Below, one piece after another: positions 20,752-30,795 of a stretch of DNA of 34,207 nt. Position numbers and translations under genes: made by a program. The notes beneath the pieces are model-generated. The model was given only the letters and a program-made list of their open reading frames with translations, was not told the origin of the DNA and made no database searches. Source of the DNA: Nostocoides sp. Soil756 (GTDB lineage Bacteria; Actinomycetota; Actinomycetes; Actinomycetales; Dermatophilaceae); the NCBI RefSeq assembly GCF_001428065.1, contig NZ_LMSE01000004.1, positions 652,144 to 686,350 of the forward strand. Reading direction: 5' to 3'. Every line of letters begins with the position of its first letter. Position 1 is the first letter of the stretch.

Positions 20752-22452
20752 ATGACGACCACGCCCGACATCAAGCCCCGTAGCCGCGACGTCACCGACG
20801 GTCTCGAGAAGACCGCCTCGCGCGGGATGCTGCGCGCCGTCGGCATGGGTGACGACGACTGGGCCAAGCCGCAGATCGGGGTGGCCAGCTCGTGGAACGA
20901 GATCACGCCGTGCAACCTCCCGCTCGACCGGCTCGCCAAGGCCGTCAAGGACGGCGTCCACGCCGGGGGCGGCTACCCCCTCGAGTTCGGCACCATCTCC
21001 GTCTCCGACGGCATCTCGATGGGCCACGAGGGCATGCACTTCTCGCTCGTCTCGCGCGAGATCATCGCCGACTCGGTCGAGACCGTCATGAGCGCCGAGC
21101 GCCTCGACGGCTCGGTGCTGCTCGCCGGCTGTGACAAGTCGCTGCCGGGGATGCTGATGGCCGCGGCCCGCCTCGACCTGGCGTCGGTGTTCCTCTACGC
21201 GGGCTCGATCCTGCCGGGCATCGCGAAGATGTCCGACGGCAGCGAGCGCACCGTCACCATCATCGACGCCTTCGAGGCCGTGGGCGCCTGCGCCCGGGGC
21301 CTGATGAGCCGCGAGGACGTCGACGCCATCGAGCGGGCGATCTGCCCCGGCGAGGGCGCCTGCGGTGGCATGTACACCGCCAACACGATGGCGTCGGTGG
21401 CCGAGGCCATCGGGATGTCGCTGCCCGGCTCGGCCGCGCCGCCGGCCACCGACCGTCGCCGCGACGGCTTCGCCCGCAAGTCCGGGGAGGCCGTCGTCGA
21501 GCTCCTGCGGCGCGGCATCACCGCGCGCGACATCATGACCAAGGAGGCCTTCGAGAACGCCATCGCGGTGGTGATGGCCTTCGGTGGCTCGACCAACGCG
21601 GTGCTGCACCTGCTGGCCATCGCGCACGAGGCCGACGTCGACCTCACCCTCGACGACTTCGTGCGCGTGGGCGCCCGGGTGCCGCACCTGGCCGACGTCA
21701 AGCCCTTCGGCCAGTACGTGATGACCGACGTCGACCGCGTCGGCGGGGTGCCGGTCGTCATGCGCGCGCTGCTCGACGCCGGTCTGCTGCACGGCGACTG
21801 CCTCACCGTCACCGGCCGCACCATGGCCGAGAACCTCGCTTCCATCGCGCCGCCGGACGTCGACGGCAAGGTCGTGCGGGCGATGCGGGAGCCCATCCAC
21901 AGGACCGGCGGCATCACCATCCTCAAGGGCTCGCTCGCTCCCGAGGGCGCGGTGGTCAAGTCGGCCGGGTTCGACTCCGACGTGTTCGAGGGCACCGCCC
22001 GGGTCTTCGACGGCGAGCGGGCCGCGATGGATGCCGTCGAGGACGGCAGCCTCGGCGCCGGCGACGTCGTCGTCATCCGCTACGAGGGCCCCAAGGGCGG
22101 CCCCGGGATGCGCGAGATGCTCGCGGTCACCGGGGCGATCAAGGGCGCCGGGCTCGGCAAGGACGTGCTGCTGCTCACCGACGGCCGCTTCTCCGGCGGC
22201 ACCACCGGGCTCTGCGTCGGCCACGTGGCCCCCGAGGCCGTCGACGAGGGCCCCATCGCGTTCGTGCGCGACGGCGACGGCATCCGGCTCGACGTCGCCG
22301 GCGGCACCCTCGACCTGCTGGTCGACGAGGCCGAGCTCGACCGCCGGCGGGCCGAGGGCGTCACCGCGCCCGAGCCCAAGTACGCCCGGGGCGTGCTCGC
22401 CAAGTACCGCAAGCTCGTCCAGAGCGCGAGCACCGGCGCCGTGTGTGACTGA
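20752..22452 (+). CDS. ilvD: Dihydroxy-acid dehydratase
   Basis: A 566-residue iron-sulfur enzyme that dehydrates dihydroxyisovalerate and dihydroxymethylvalerate, the third common step of valine and isoleucine synthesis. The three cluster cysteines are visible: C54 (NEITPCN), C127 (AGCDKSLPG) and C204 ([12 protein letters not shown]). It also has [28 protein letters not shown], the [15 protein letters not shown] segment and the usual C terminus. Start ATG 20752 was chosen for the 7-nt spacing from TAGGAT. Its last 8 bp overlap the start proposed for the ABC transporter gene, so the downstream exporter is probably in the same transcript. ilvE and ilvBNC lie further downstream. Confidence 0.97.
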   Translation: MTTTPDIKPRSRDVTDGLEKTASRGMLRAVGMGDDDWAKPQIGVASSWNEITPCNLPLDRLAKAVKDGVHAGGGYPLEFGTISVSDGISMGHEGMHFSLVSREIIADSVETVMSAERLDGSVLLAGCDKSLPGMLMAAARLDLASVFLYAGSILPGIAKMSDGSERTVTIIDAFEAVGACARGLMSREDVDAIERAICPGEGACGGMYTANTMASVAEAIGMSLPGSAAPPATDRRRDGFARKSGEAVVELLRRGITARDIMTKEAFENAIAVVMAFGGSTNAVLHLLAIAHEADVDLTLDDFVRVGARVPHLADVKPFGQYVMTDVDRVGGVPVVMRALLDAGLLHGDCLTVTGRTMAENLASIAPPDVDGKVVRAMREPIHRTGGITILKGSLAPEGAVVKSAGFDSDVFEGTARVFDGERAAMDAVEDGSLGAGDVVVIRYEGPKGGPGMREMLAVTGAIKGAGLGKDVLLLTDGRFSGGTTGLCVGHVAPEAVDEGPIAFVRDGDGIRLDVAGGTLDLLVDEAELDRRRAEGVTAPEPKYARGVLAKYRKLVQSASTGAVCD

Positions 22453-23236
22453 CCCCGTGGGGGAGGGGCCCGCGCTCGAGCTGGTGGGCCTGGTCAAGGA
22501 GTTCCGGGGGCGGCGGGTCGTCCACGAGCTCTGCCTGTCGGTCCCCCGGGGGTCGCTGTACGGCCTGGTCGGGCCCAACGGCGCCGGCAAGACCACGACC
22601 TTGTCGATGGCGACCGGGCTGCTGCGCCCGACTGCCGGCACGGCGCGCGTCCTGGGCATCGACGTGTGGGCCGACCCCGCCGCCGCCAAGTCCGTCATGG
22701 GCATCGCGCCCGACGGGATGCGGCTCTTCGAGCAGCTCTCGGGGCGTGAGCTGCTGCAGTACGTCGGGGCGCTGCGCCGGATGCCGCACGACGTCGTGGT
22801 CGAGCGCACCACCGAGCTGCTCACCGTGCTCGACCTCGCCGGCGACGCCCGCACCGTGGTCGCCGACTACAGCGCCGGCATGGTCAAGAAGATCAGCCTG
22901 GCCGCCGCGCTCATCCACGCCCCCCGGCTGCTGGTGCTCGACGAGCCGTTCGAGGCCGTGGACCCGGTCTCCGGCCAGACCATCCGCACCATCCTGCGGC
23001 GCTACGTGGCCTCCGGCGGCACCGTGGTGATGTCGAGCCACGTCATGGAGCTGGTCGAGGGCCTGTGCGACCGGGTGGCGGTGGTCGCGGGCGGCCGGGT
23101 GCTGGCCGAGGACACCGTCGCCGGTCTGACCCGCGGCGGCTCGCTGCACGACCGCTTCCTCGAGCTCGTCGGTGCCGGGGAGGTCGTGGGCGACGGGCTC
23201 GGCTGGCTGGGCGCCGGGCTCCAGGGCGGCCCGTGA
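22445..23236 (+). CDS. ABC transporter ATP-binding protein (exporter type)
   Basis: A 263-residue ATPase. Walker A is [10 protein letters not shown] (from residue 43), Walker B with [13 protein letters not shown], and the H-loop is in [14 protein letters not shown]. The ABC signature is degenerate, YSAGM in place of LSGGQ, as often seen in ABC-2 exporters. GTG 22445 gives [13 protein letters not shown] and overlaps the end of ilvD; GTG 22457 is the alternative. The stop overlaps the permease GTG (23233-23236). Substrate unknown; position after ilvD is not by itself evidence for amino acid export. Confidence 0.9.
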   Translation: MTDPVGEGPALELVGLVKEFRGRRVVHELCLSVPRGSLYGLVGPNGAGKTTTLSMATGLLRPTAGTARVLGIDVWADPAAAKSVMGIAPDGMRLFEQLSGRELLQYVGALRRMPHDVVVERTTELLTVLDLAGDARTVVADYSAGMVKKISLAAALIHAPRLLVLDEPFEAVDPVSGQTIRTILRRYVASGGTVVMSSHVMELVEGLCDRVAVVAGGRVLAEDTVAGLTRGGSLHDRFLELVGAGEVVGDGLGWLGAGLQGGP

Positions 23237-24804
23237 CCGGGCTCGTCGTCCGCCTCCGGCTGCGGATGTGGTGGACTGCCATGTCGCGCAGCTCGCTGCA
23301 CCTCACCTCCTCGGTGCTCGGGGGGCTGGCGGCCCTCGGCGTCGTCGTGGTCCTCGGCCCGCTCATCGGGCTGCTGGCGCTGCGCCCGCCCGCGCTCACC
23401 GCGATCACGGTGCCGATCTTCACCGGCCTCACCCTGATGTGGGTGGTGCTCGGCCTCATCGCCGCCGGCGTCGACAACGTGCTCGACCCGGCCCGCTTCG
23501 CCGTGCTGCCGGTGCCGGCCCGCACCCTGGCCCGGGGCCTGCTGGCCGCGACGCTCACCGGCATCCCCGCCCTGATGCTCATGGGCCTGTCGTTCTTCCA
23601 GGTGCTCGCCTGGCTCAGCGCCCCGGTGGCGGTGCCGGCCGCCGCGCTGGCGGCCGTGCTCGGCACCCTCACCGCGGTCGTCGCCTCGCGCGCGGTCACC
23701 ACCCTGCTGGCGCGGGTCATGACCACCCGCACCGGGCGGCTGGTCGGCGCCGCCATCGTCTCGCTCACGACGCTGCTGCCGCTCTCGCTCAACCTCGCCG
23801 TGGCCCGGGGGCAGCGCATCGACGCCCTCTTCGCCTTCGACGCCGGCCCGGTGGCGCGGGCCGCGTCGTGGTTCCCCACCGGCTGGGCCTGGGCGCTGCC
23901 CTTCGACGTGGCGAGCGGCCGGTGGCTGCCGGCCGCGGTGCACCTGCTGCTGGCCGTGGCCCTGCTGGTGGTGCTGTGGGCGGTGTGGGTGCGCCAGCTC
24001 GAGCGCGTCCTCACCTCCCCCCTGACCAGCAGCGGGGGCCAGAGCATCGGCGCCGGGCGCCTGCTGCCCGCGGTGCTGGGGCACTCGCCCGTCGCCACCG
24101 TCACCGCGCGCCGCATCCGGGCCTGGTACCGCGACAGCCGGCTGGTGGCGATCGCCCTGCGCACCGCCGTGCTGCCGGTGTTCTTCGTGGTGCAGAGCGT
24201 GGTGACCGGCACCCCGGGGCTGGCCGGCGCCGGCGTCGTCACGCTGGCCGTCTTCGCCGGCCTGACCCTGATGAACGACCTCGCCTTCGACGGCGAGGCC
24301 TGGTGGCTGCACCTGACCACGGGGCTGCGGGGGTGGGAGGACCGGCTCGGACGCGCGCTGGCCTCGGTCATCGTCTTCGCGCCGGCCGTGGCGATCACCT
24401 ACGTCGTCTCGGTGGCGCTCGGCGTCATCGAGCACGCGGTGGCCTGGGGGAGCGTGGTGCTGGCCTCCTTCCTCGCCGCCCTGGCGCTGGCGCTCGCGGT
24501 CGGCGCCTACCTGCCGGGCACCGCGCCGCGCACCGGGGGCAACCCCTTCGCGGCGACCTCGGGGGGCGCCGCCCAGGGCTGCCTGACGGCCCTGGTGTCG
24601 TTCGTCGGCCCGCTGCTGCTCGTCGTGCCGGTGGTGCTCGGGGCGGTGCTCACCCTCGAGCGGCCGGTGGGGCGCTGGGTGGTGCTGGTGGCCAGCGCGC
24701 TCTACGGGCTGGGGCTGCTGGCCCTCGGCGTCCTGGTGGGCGGCCGGCGGCTGGACCGCCGGGGGCCCGAGATGCTCGGGCAGCTGGCGCACGCGCAGAT
24801 GTGA
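23233..24804 (+). CDS. ABC transporter permease, large ABC-2-like membrane subunit
   Basis: A 523-residue membrane protein with around a dozen hydrophobic segments and a short basic N terminus (VVRLRLRMWWTAMSR). A cytoplasmic stretch with RRIRAWYRDSRL (about residues 292-303) probably contacts the ATPase. The layout resembles actinobacterial two-gene ABC exporters with one large permease and one ATPase. It is coupled to the ATPase gene by a GTGA overlap. A 117-bp gap without hairpin or promoter of note (24805-24921) follows before the RraA-like gene. Substrate not predictable. Confidence 0.82.
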   Translation: MTGLVVRLRLRMWWTAMSRSSLHLTSSVLGGLAALGVVVVLGPLIGLLALRPPALTAITVPIFTGLTLMWVVLGLIAAGVDNVLDPARFAVLPVPARTLARGLLAATLTGIPALMLMGLSFFQVLAWLSAPVAVPAAALAAVLGTLTAVVASRAVTTLLARVMTTRTGRLVGAAIVSLTTLLPLSLNLAVARGQRIDALFAFDAGPVARAASWFPTGWAWALPFDVASGRWLPAAVHLLLAVALLVVLWAVWVRQLERVLTSPLTSSGGQSIGAGRLLPAVLGHSPVATVTARRIRAWYRDSRLVAIALRTAVLPVFFVVQSVVTGTPGLAGAGVVTLAVFAGLTLMNDLAFDGEAWWLHLTTGLRGWEDRLGRALASVIVFAPAVAITYVVSVALGVIEHAVAWGSVVLASFLAALALALAVGAYLPGTAPRTGGNPFAATSGGAAQGCLTALVSFVGPLLLVVPVVLGAVLTLERPVGRWVVLVASALYGLGLLALGVLVGGRRLDRRGPEMLGQLAHAQM

Positions 24805-24921
24805 GGCGGGGCCGTGGGCGGGGGACCACCCGTCGGTCGCCCCTTGGCCCGTGGCGTCCCGGCCCGTCAGGATGGGGGCGCCCCCGGCACCGCGCCGGCC
24901 CGGGCGAGACGAGGAGGCACG

Positions 24922-25647
24922 GTGAGCCGCTGGCACCCGCAGGCGTGGACGGTCGAGACCGAGGTCGAGCGTCCCGACCCGGCGCTGGTGGCGGCGCTCG
25001 CGCAGCTCCCCACGACCCAGATCGCCGACGGCGGTGGCCCCATCGCGGCCGTCGGCCCCGGCATCGCCCCGATGGTGGCGGCCGCCGAGATCTGCGGGCC
25101 GGCCGTCACGCTGTGGACCGCCCCCGGCGACATCCTCTTCATCCTCAAGTCGCCCGACGTCGTGCACGACGGTGACGTGCTGGTGGTCGACGCCGGGGGT
25201 CGCCTCGACGCCGCCGTCATCGGCGACGTCATCGGCGGGCGGCTGCAGGCCCGCGGCTGCGTGGGGATGGTCGTCGACGGCGCCGTGCGCGACGTGGAGG
25301 GGCTGGAGGAGCTGGGGCTGCCCGTGCACGCCCGCGGCGCGCATCCCGCCACCGGCTCCAACGCCGGGCCCGGCGCGCTCAACGTGCCGGTGCAGCTCGG
25401 CGGGGTGGGGGTGCACCCGGGGGACGTGGTGCGCGCCGACCGCAGCGGCGTCGTGGTCGTGCGGAGGGGCGGCCTGGCCGAGGTGCTCGAGCGGGCCGGG
25501 GTCGTGGCCCGCCGCGAGGAGCAGTGGCAGGCGGCCTTCGCCGCGGGAGCGGGGATGGACGAGGTGCTCGGCATCGACGCCCTCATCGCCGAGAAGGCCG
25601 CGGCGGCCGGCGCCACCGGCGGGCCCGAGGTCGAGGAGCGGTCGTGA
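24922..25647 (+). CDS. RraA-like / 4-hydroxy-4-methyl-2-oxoglutarate aldolase-type protein
   Basis: A 241-residue protein of the RraA fold. It has TTQIADGGGPI at the N terminus, DVLVVDAGGRLDAAVIGDVIGGRLQARG and the segment GMVVDGAVRDVEGL. The aldolase pattern of a G-D pair followed ~20 residues later by R-D is preserved, which favours the metal-dependent HMG/CHA aldolase branch over the RNase E inhibitor branch. Actinobacteria lack the degradosome partner typical of RraA. GTG 24922 has a GAGGAGG site (24911-24917). It overlaps ilvE by 4 bp (GTGA at 25644-25647), an unusual partnership. The substrate is unknown; a 2-keto acid is plausible. Confidence 0.78.
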   Translation: MSRWHPQAWTVETEVERPDPALVAALAQLPTTQIADGGGPIAAVGPGIAPMVAAAEICGPAVTLWTAPGDILFILKSPDVVHDGDVLVVDAGGRLDAAVIGDVIGGRLQARGCVGMVVDGAVRDVEGLEELGLPVHARGAHPATGSNAGPGALNVPVQLGGVGVHPGDVVRADRSGVVVVRRGGLAEVLERAGVVARREEQWQAAFAAGAGMDEVLGIDALIAEKAAAAGATGGPEVEERS

Positions 25648-26777
25648 CCACGCCCGCCCCGCGGGCGACCCTCGCCGGGCTGCCGGTCACGGTGGAGCCG
25701 ACGACCACCCCCCTGACCGACGCGGCCCGGGCCGACCGGATGCGCGACCCGGGCTTCGGCCGGGTCTTCACCGAGCACATGCTGACCATCCGCTGGACCC
25801 GCCAGGGCGGCTGGGAGGACGCGCGGCTCACCCCCTACGGGCCGCTGGCGCTCGACCCGGCGACGTCGGCGCTGCACTACGGGCAGTCGGTGTTCGAGGG
25901 CTTCAAGGTCTACCGCGGGCCCGACGGCTCGGTCGCCGCCTTCCGCCCGGAGGCCAACGCCGAGCGCTTCCGGGCGTCGGCGCGCCGGCTGTGCCTGCCC
26001 GAGCTGCCGGTCGAGGTGTTCACCGCGGCCGTCGACCTGCTGGTCGGGTACGACCACGCCTGGGTGCCGAGCGCGCCGGGGCAGACGCTCTACGTGCGGC
26101 CGCTGCTCTTCGCCAGCGAGCCCGAGCTGGTCGTGCGCCCCTCCGAGGAGTGCCTCTTCGTGCTCACCGCCTTCGTGGCGGCCGACTACTTCCCGCGCGG
26201 GCTCACCCCGGTCACGGTCTGGGTCGCCGACCACTTCGTGCGGGCCGCGCCGGGGGGTACCGGGGCCGCCAAGTGTGCGGCCAACTACGCGGCGGGGCTG
26301 GCCGCCCAGGCCGAGGCGGCCGAGCAGGGCTGCGACCAGGTGGTCTTCCTCGACGCCGTCGAACGCCGCTGGGTCGAGGAGCTCGGCGGGATGAACCTGC
26401 TGTTCGTGTACGCCGGCGCCGACGGGCCGCGCCTGGTCACCCCCGCCCTCACCGGCACGCTGCTGCCCGGCATCACCCGCGACTCGCTGCTCACCCTGGC
26501 GCGCGACCTCGGGATGGAGGTCGAGGAGGGCCGGATCTCGGTGGAGGACTGGGAGGCCGACGCCCGCTCGGGGGCGCTCACCGAGGTCTTCGCCTGCGGG
26601 ACGGCCGCGGTGCTGACCCCGGTCGGGCGGGTCCGTCGCGAGGGGGCCGAATGGGTCGTCGGCGACGGCGGCACCGGCCTGGTCACCGCGGCCCTGCGCG
26701 AGCGGCTGCTGGCGGTGCAGACCGGGGCGTCCCCGGACGAGCACGGCTGGCGGCGCGTCATCCCACCGCTCGGGTGA
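25644..26777 (+). CDS. ilvE: Branched-chain amino acid aminotransferase
   Basis: A 377-residue fold-type IV PLP enzyme catalysing the last step of valine, leucine and isoleucine synthesis. The PLP lysine is K210 in GGTGAAKCAANYAAGL. Other family segments: LHYGQSVFEGFKVYRGPDG, LYVRPLLFA, RWVEELGGMNLLFV, GTLLPGITRDSLL and EVFACGTAAVLTPVG. Together these identify IlvE rather than D-amino acid transaminase or aminodeoxychorismate lyase. It is coupled to the RraA-like gene. It is followed by a short imperfect hairpin region and the ilvB promoter. Confidence 0.95.
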   Translation: MTTPAPRATLAGLPVTVEPTTTPLTDAARADRMRDPGFGRVFTEHMLTIRWTRQGGWEDARLTPYGPLALDPATSALHYGQSVFEGFKVYRGPDGSVAAFRPEANAERFRASARRLCLPELPVEVFTAAVDLLVGYDHAWVPSAPGQTLYVRPLLFASEPELVVRPSEECLFVLTAFVAADYFPRGLTPVTVWVADHFVRAAPGGTGAAKCAANYAAGLAAQAEAAEQGCDQVVFLDAVERRWVEELGGMNLLFVYAGADGPRLVTPALTGTLLPGITRDSLLTLARDLGMEVEEGRISVEDWEADARSGALTEVFACGTAAVLTPVGRVRREGAEWVVGDGGTGLVTAALRERLLAVQTGASPDEHGWRRVIPPLG

Positions 26778-26879
26778 CCGGCGGGCCGCTCCCGGCGGTG
26801 AGCCACCTCACGGGTCCGGATGGTGGGACCGCCCGTCTCGCCGGTTGACACGCCCGCGGCCCGGGGTCACAGTGGTCAC

Positions 26880-26915
26880 GTGGCCCGAGTCCTCGTACTT
26901 GCGCAGCGCGCCTGA
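26880..26915 (+). CDS. ilvB leader peptide (MARVLVLAQRA)
   Basis: Eleven codons, GTG to TGA. The control run is GTC-CTC-GTA-CTT (Val-Leu-Val-Leu), where GTA and CTT are very rare in this GC-rich genome and should make translation sensitive to charged tRNA supply. The GTG is exactly at the expected transcription start, 6 nt after the -10 box, so the leader is probably translated as a leaderless message. Confidence 0.78.
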   Translation: MARVLVLAQRA

Positions 26916-26935
26916 CCAGCACCACCAGGCGCGCT

Positions 26936-26972
26936 CCCTCCGTCGTCCCACCCGGGGCAGGAGGGTTTTTTT
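26936..26972 (+). terminator. Intrinsic terminator of the ilvB attenuator
   Basis: CCCTCC (26936-26941) pairs with GGAGGG (26960-26965), with an inner stem 26946-26949/26954-26957, followed by seven T residues (26966-26972). It is the only hairpin plus T-tract terminator noticed in the window. Confidence 0.85.
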
Positions 26973-27020
26973 GTGCGTCGACCCGTCCGACATCCACGAC
27001 AAGGAAGCGGTGACACCCTC

Positions 27021-28910
27021 GTGAGCGACACCACGCCGGCTCCCCCCACGACCCTGGCCCCGGCCCCGACGGCGCCGTCCCCCGCCCGGATGGCGCAGCA
27101 GGCGCGCTCCAAGGCCCCGGTCGAGGTCACCGGCGCCCAGAGCCTGGTCATGTCGCTCGAGGCGCTGGACGTCGACACCGTCTTCGGCATCCCGGGCGGG
27201 GCCATCCTGCCCGCGTACGACCCGCTGCTGGACTCGGTCAAGGTCCGCCACATCCTCGTGCGCCACGAGCAGGGCGCGGGCCACGCGGCCGAGGGCTACG
27301 CGGCCGCCACCGGCCGGGTCGGCGTCTGCATGGCCACCTCCGGCCCGGGCGCCACCAACCTCGTGACCCCGATCGCCGACGCGTACATGGACTCGGTGCC
27401 GATCGTCGCCATCACCGGCCAGGTCAGCTCGGCCGCCATCGGCACCGACGCCTTCCAGGAGGCCGACATCCGGGGCATCACGATGCCGATCACGAAGCAC
27501 AACTACCTCGTCACCGACGCCGCCGACATCCCGCGGGTCATCGCCGAGGCCTTCCACATCGCCTCCACCGGCCGCCCCGGACCGGTGCTCGTCGACATCT
27601 CCAAGGACGCCCTCCAGGCGCGCACCACGTTCTCGTGGCCGCCGAAGATCGCGCTCCCGGGCTACCACCCCGTCACCCGCCCGCACGGCAAGCAGATCCG
27701 CGAGGCGGCCCGCCTCATCGCCGCCGCCGAGCGCCCCGTGCTGTACGTCGGCGGCGGGGTCATCCGGGCCCGGGCCAGCGAGGAGCTGGCGCGCTTCGTC
27801 GAGCTCACCGGCATCCCGGTCGTCACCACCCTGATGGCCCGCGGCGCGCTGCCCGACGGCCACGAGCTGCACCTCGGGATGCCCGGGATGCACGGCTCGG
27901 TCGCCGCCGTCACGGGCCTGCAGAAGTCCGACCTGATCATCGCCCTCGGCGCCCGCTTCGACGACCGCGTCACCGGCCAGCTGTCGACCTTCGCGCCCGA
28001 GGCCAAGGTCATCCACGCCGACATCGACCCGGCCGAGATCAGCAAGAACCGCAAGGCCGACGTGCCGATCGTCGGTGACTGCAAGGCCGTCATCGCCGAC
28101 CTGGCCGACGCCGTCGACGCCGACCACGAGGCCGGCATCCGGGGCGACTACACCGCGTGGCGCGAGCGCGTCGCCGGGTGGAAGCGCGACTTCCCGGTGG
28201 GGTACACCCCGCCGGGCGACGGCGCGCTCTCGCCGCAGCTGGTCATCGAGCGGCTCGGCGCGATCGCTGGCCCCGAGGCGGTCTACGTCGCCGGGGTGGG
28301 GCAGCACCAGATGTGGGCGGCGCAGTTCGTGCAGTACGAGCGGCCCAACGCCTGGCTCAACTCCGGCGGCCTCGGCACCATGGGCTACTCGGTGCCGGCC
28401 GCGATGGGCGCCCAGGTCGGCGAGCCCGACCGCACCGTGTGGGCCATCGACGGCGACGGGTGCTTCCAGATGACCAACCAGGAGCTCGCCACCTGCGTCA
28501 TCAACAACATCCCGATCAAGGTCGCGATCATCAACAACAGCAGCCTCGGCATGGTCCGCCAGTGGCAGACGCTCTTCTACAACGAGCGCTACTCCAACAC
28601 CGACCTGCACACCTCGGTGGGCTCGCGGGTGCCCGACTTCGTCAAGCTCGCCGACGCCTACGGCTGCGCCGGGTTCCGCTGCGAGCGACCCGAGGACCTC
28701 GACGACACCATCCGGGCCGCCATGGCCGTGACCGACCGCCCCGTGGTCGTCGACTTCGTCGTCCACCGCGACGCCATGGTGTGGCCGATGGTCCCCGCCG
28801 GCGTCAGCAACGACGCCATCCAGGTGGCCCGCGACACCGCGCCCCAGTGGGACCGCGAGGAGTCCGAGGCGATCGAGCAGAGCACCGACGCCGACCACGA
28901 CGGTCAGTGA
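27021..28910 (+). CDS. ilvB: Acetolactate synthase large (catalytic) subunit
   Basis: A 629-residue ThDP- and FAD-dependent enzyme condensing pyruvate with pyruvate or 2-oxobutyrate. A disordered Pro/Ala-rich N terminus (~30 residues) precedes [20 protein letters not shown]. The catalytic Glu is E83 in [15 protein letters not shown], and the ThDP motif starts at G478-D479-G480 and ends in [19 protein letters not shown] 27021 was chosen because the frame upstream of it is the attenuator; an AAGGA lies rather far (15 nt) upstream. The ilvN ribosome-binding site overlaps its stop. It is controlled by the upstream attenuator. Confidence 0.96.
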   Translation: MSDTTPAPPTTLAPAPTAPSPARMAQQARSKAPVEVTGAQSLVMSLEALDVDTVFGIPGGAILPAYDPLLDSVKVRHILVRHEQGAGHAAEGYAAATGRVGVCMATSGPGATNLVTPIADAYMDSVPIVAITGQVSSAAIGTDAFQEADIRGITMPITKHNYLVTDAADIPRVIAEAFHIASTGRPGPVLVDISKDALQARTTFSWPPKIALPGYHPVTRPHGKQIREAARLIAAAERPVLYVGGGVIRARASEELARFVELTGIPVVTTLMARGALPDGHELHLGMPGMHGSVAAVTGLQKSDLIIALGARFDDRVTGQLSTFAPEAKVIHADIDPAEISKNRKADVPIVGDCKAVIADLADAVDADHEAGIRGDYTAWRERVAGWKRDFPVGYTPPGDGALSPQLVIERLGAIAGPEAVYVAGVGQHQMWAAQFVQYERPNAWLNSGGLGTMGYSVPAAMGAQVGEPDRTVWAIDGDGCFQMTNQELATCVINNIPIKVAIINNSSLGMVRQWQTLFYNERYSNTDLHTSVGSRVPDFVKLADAYGCAGFRCERPEDLDDTIRAAMAVTDRPVVVDFVVHRDAMVWPMVPAGVSNDAIQVARDTAPQWDREESEAIEQSTDADHDGQ

Positions 28911-28920
28911 GGAGTTGACG

Positions 28921-29433
28921 ATGTCCAAGCACACCCTGTCCGTCCTCGTCGAGAACAAGCCGGGCGTCCTGGCCCGCATCGCCGCGTTGTTCTCGCGCCG
29001 GGGCTTCAACATCGACAGCCTCGCGGTCGGTGAGACCGAGCACGCCGAGGTCTCGCGGATGACCGTGGTCGTCGACGTCGAGGACCTGCCGCTGGAGCAG
29101 GTGACCAAGCAGCTGAACAAGCTGGTCGAGGTCCTCAAGGTCGTCGAGCTCGAGGCGGGCTCGGCGGTGCAGCGCCAGGTCATGCTCATCAAGGTCCGCG
29201 CCGACGCCGCCACCCGCAGCCAGGTCCTCGAGATGGTGCAGATGTTCCGCGCCAAGGTCGTCGACGTGGCCACCGAGTCGCTGACCATCGAGGCGACCGG
29301 CACCTCCGAGAAGCTCACGGCCCTGCTCGAGGTCCTCGAGCCGTTCGGGGTCCGCGAGCTGGTCCAGAGCGGGATGGTCGCCGTCGGCCGCGGGCCCCGC
29401 TCGATCACGGACCGGGCCCTGCGCAGCGCCTGA
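28921..29433 (+). CDS. ilvN: Acetolactate synthase small (regulatory) subunit
   Basis: A 170-residue protein with an N-terminal ACT domain (HTLSVLVENKPGVLARIAALFSRRGFNIDSLAVG) and the ALS regulatory C-terminal domain (about residues 85-160). It activates IlvB and confers feedback inhibition by valine. ATG 28921 has GAGGAG at 28909-28914, overlapping the ilvB stop; the in-frame TTG at 28915 would lie too close to that site. Length is standard for actinobacterial IlvN. Confidence 0.96.
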   Translation: MSKHTLSVLVENKPGVLARIAALFSRRGFNIDSLAVGETEHAEVSRMTVVVDVEDLPLEQVTKQLNKLVEVLKVVELEAGSAVQRQVMLIKVRADAATRSQVLEMVQMFRAKVVDVATESLTIEATGTSEKLTALLEVLEPFGVRELVQSGMVAVGRGPRSITDRALRSA

Positions 29434-29489
29434 GCGTCCAGCCCCTACAGTCCCGACCCAGGGCGTCCCCCGGGAGCGCCCGACACTGA

Positions 29490-30578
<1,089 letters not shown>

Positions 30579-30604
30579 CACCAGGCTCGCGCCTGACCGA
30601 CGAA

Positions 30605-30653
30605 GAGGCGACGCGCACCGCCGGGAGCATCCCGGCGTCGTGCGCGTCGCCTC
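30605..30653 (+). terminator. Long GC-rich hairpin after ilvC
   Basis: A 14-bp arm (30605-30618 with 30640-30653) and an inner 8-bp arm (CGCCGGGA 30619-30626 with TCCCGGCG 30630-30637) pair perfectly, with only a 2-nt bulge and a 3-nt loop. There is no T tract. It should end the ilvBNC transcript. Confidence 0.88.
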
Positions 30654-30703
30654 CTCGCGTGGCCCACATGGTGGGCGCGGGCGTCCACATACTGGCGGGC
30701 ACC

Positions 30704-30795
30704 TACGATGGAAGCCGCGGCACAGCGGCGTGCCGTCCGGTTCCCGGCCGCCGCCCGCGCGGCCCTCCCTTTCGCACGGAAGTAGGGACGACTTC
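30704..30795 (+). promoter_or_regulatory. serA promoter and 5' leader
   Basis: TACGAT at 30704-30709 is a -10-like box, placing the start of transcription near 30716 and leaving a GC-rich leader of about 80 nt. No clear -35 box, riboswitch or serine-rich leader peptide is seen. AGTAGGGA (30781-30788) may serve as a weak ribosome-binding site for GTG 30796. Confidence 0.45.

Larger units (their letters stand above)
26845..26972 (+). promoter_or_regulatory. ilvB promoter and branched-chain amino acid attenuator leader
   Basis: TTGACA (26845-26850), 17-bp spacer, CACAGT (26868-26873): the best -35/-10 pair in the window. Six nt later comes a GTG that opens an 11-codon leader peptide with a Val-Leu-Val-Leu run. 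Its last codons and stop lie in a perfect 10-bp stem (26905-26914 with 26926-26935). The terminator follows immediately (26936-26965 plus T7). This is the layout of ribosome-mediated attenuation known for ilvBNC in Corynebacterium. I could not find a convincing antiterminator pairing, so the exact switch is not explained. Confidence 0.85.

Noticed and set aside
26810-26836. Possible terminator after ilvE (ACGGG...CCCGT)
   Set aside because: The stems are short, compete with each other and have no T tract; too weak to list as a terminator.
30708-30785. 25-codon ATG frame in the serA leader (MEAAAQRRAVRF...)
   Set aside because: Its ATG overlaps the TACGAT -10 box, so it should not be in the transcript, and the peptide has no serine run or other control codons.
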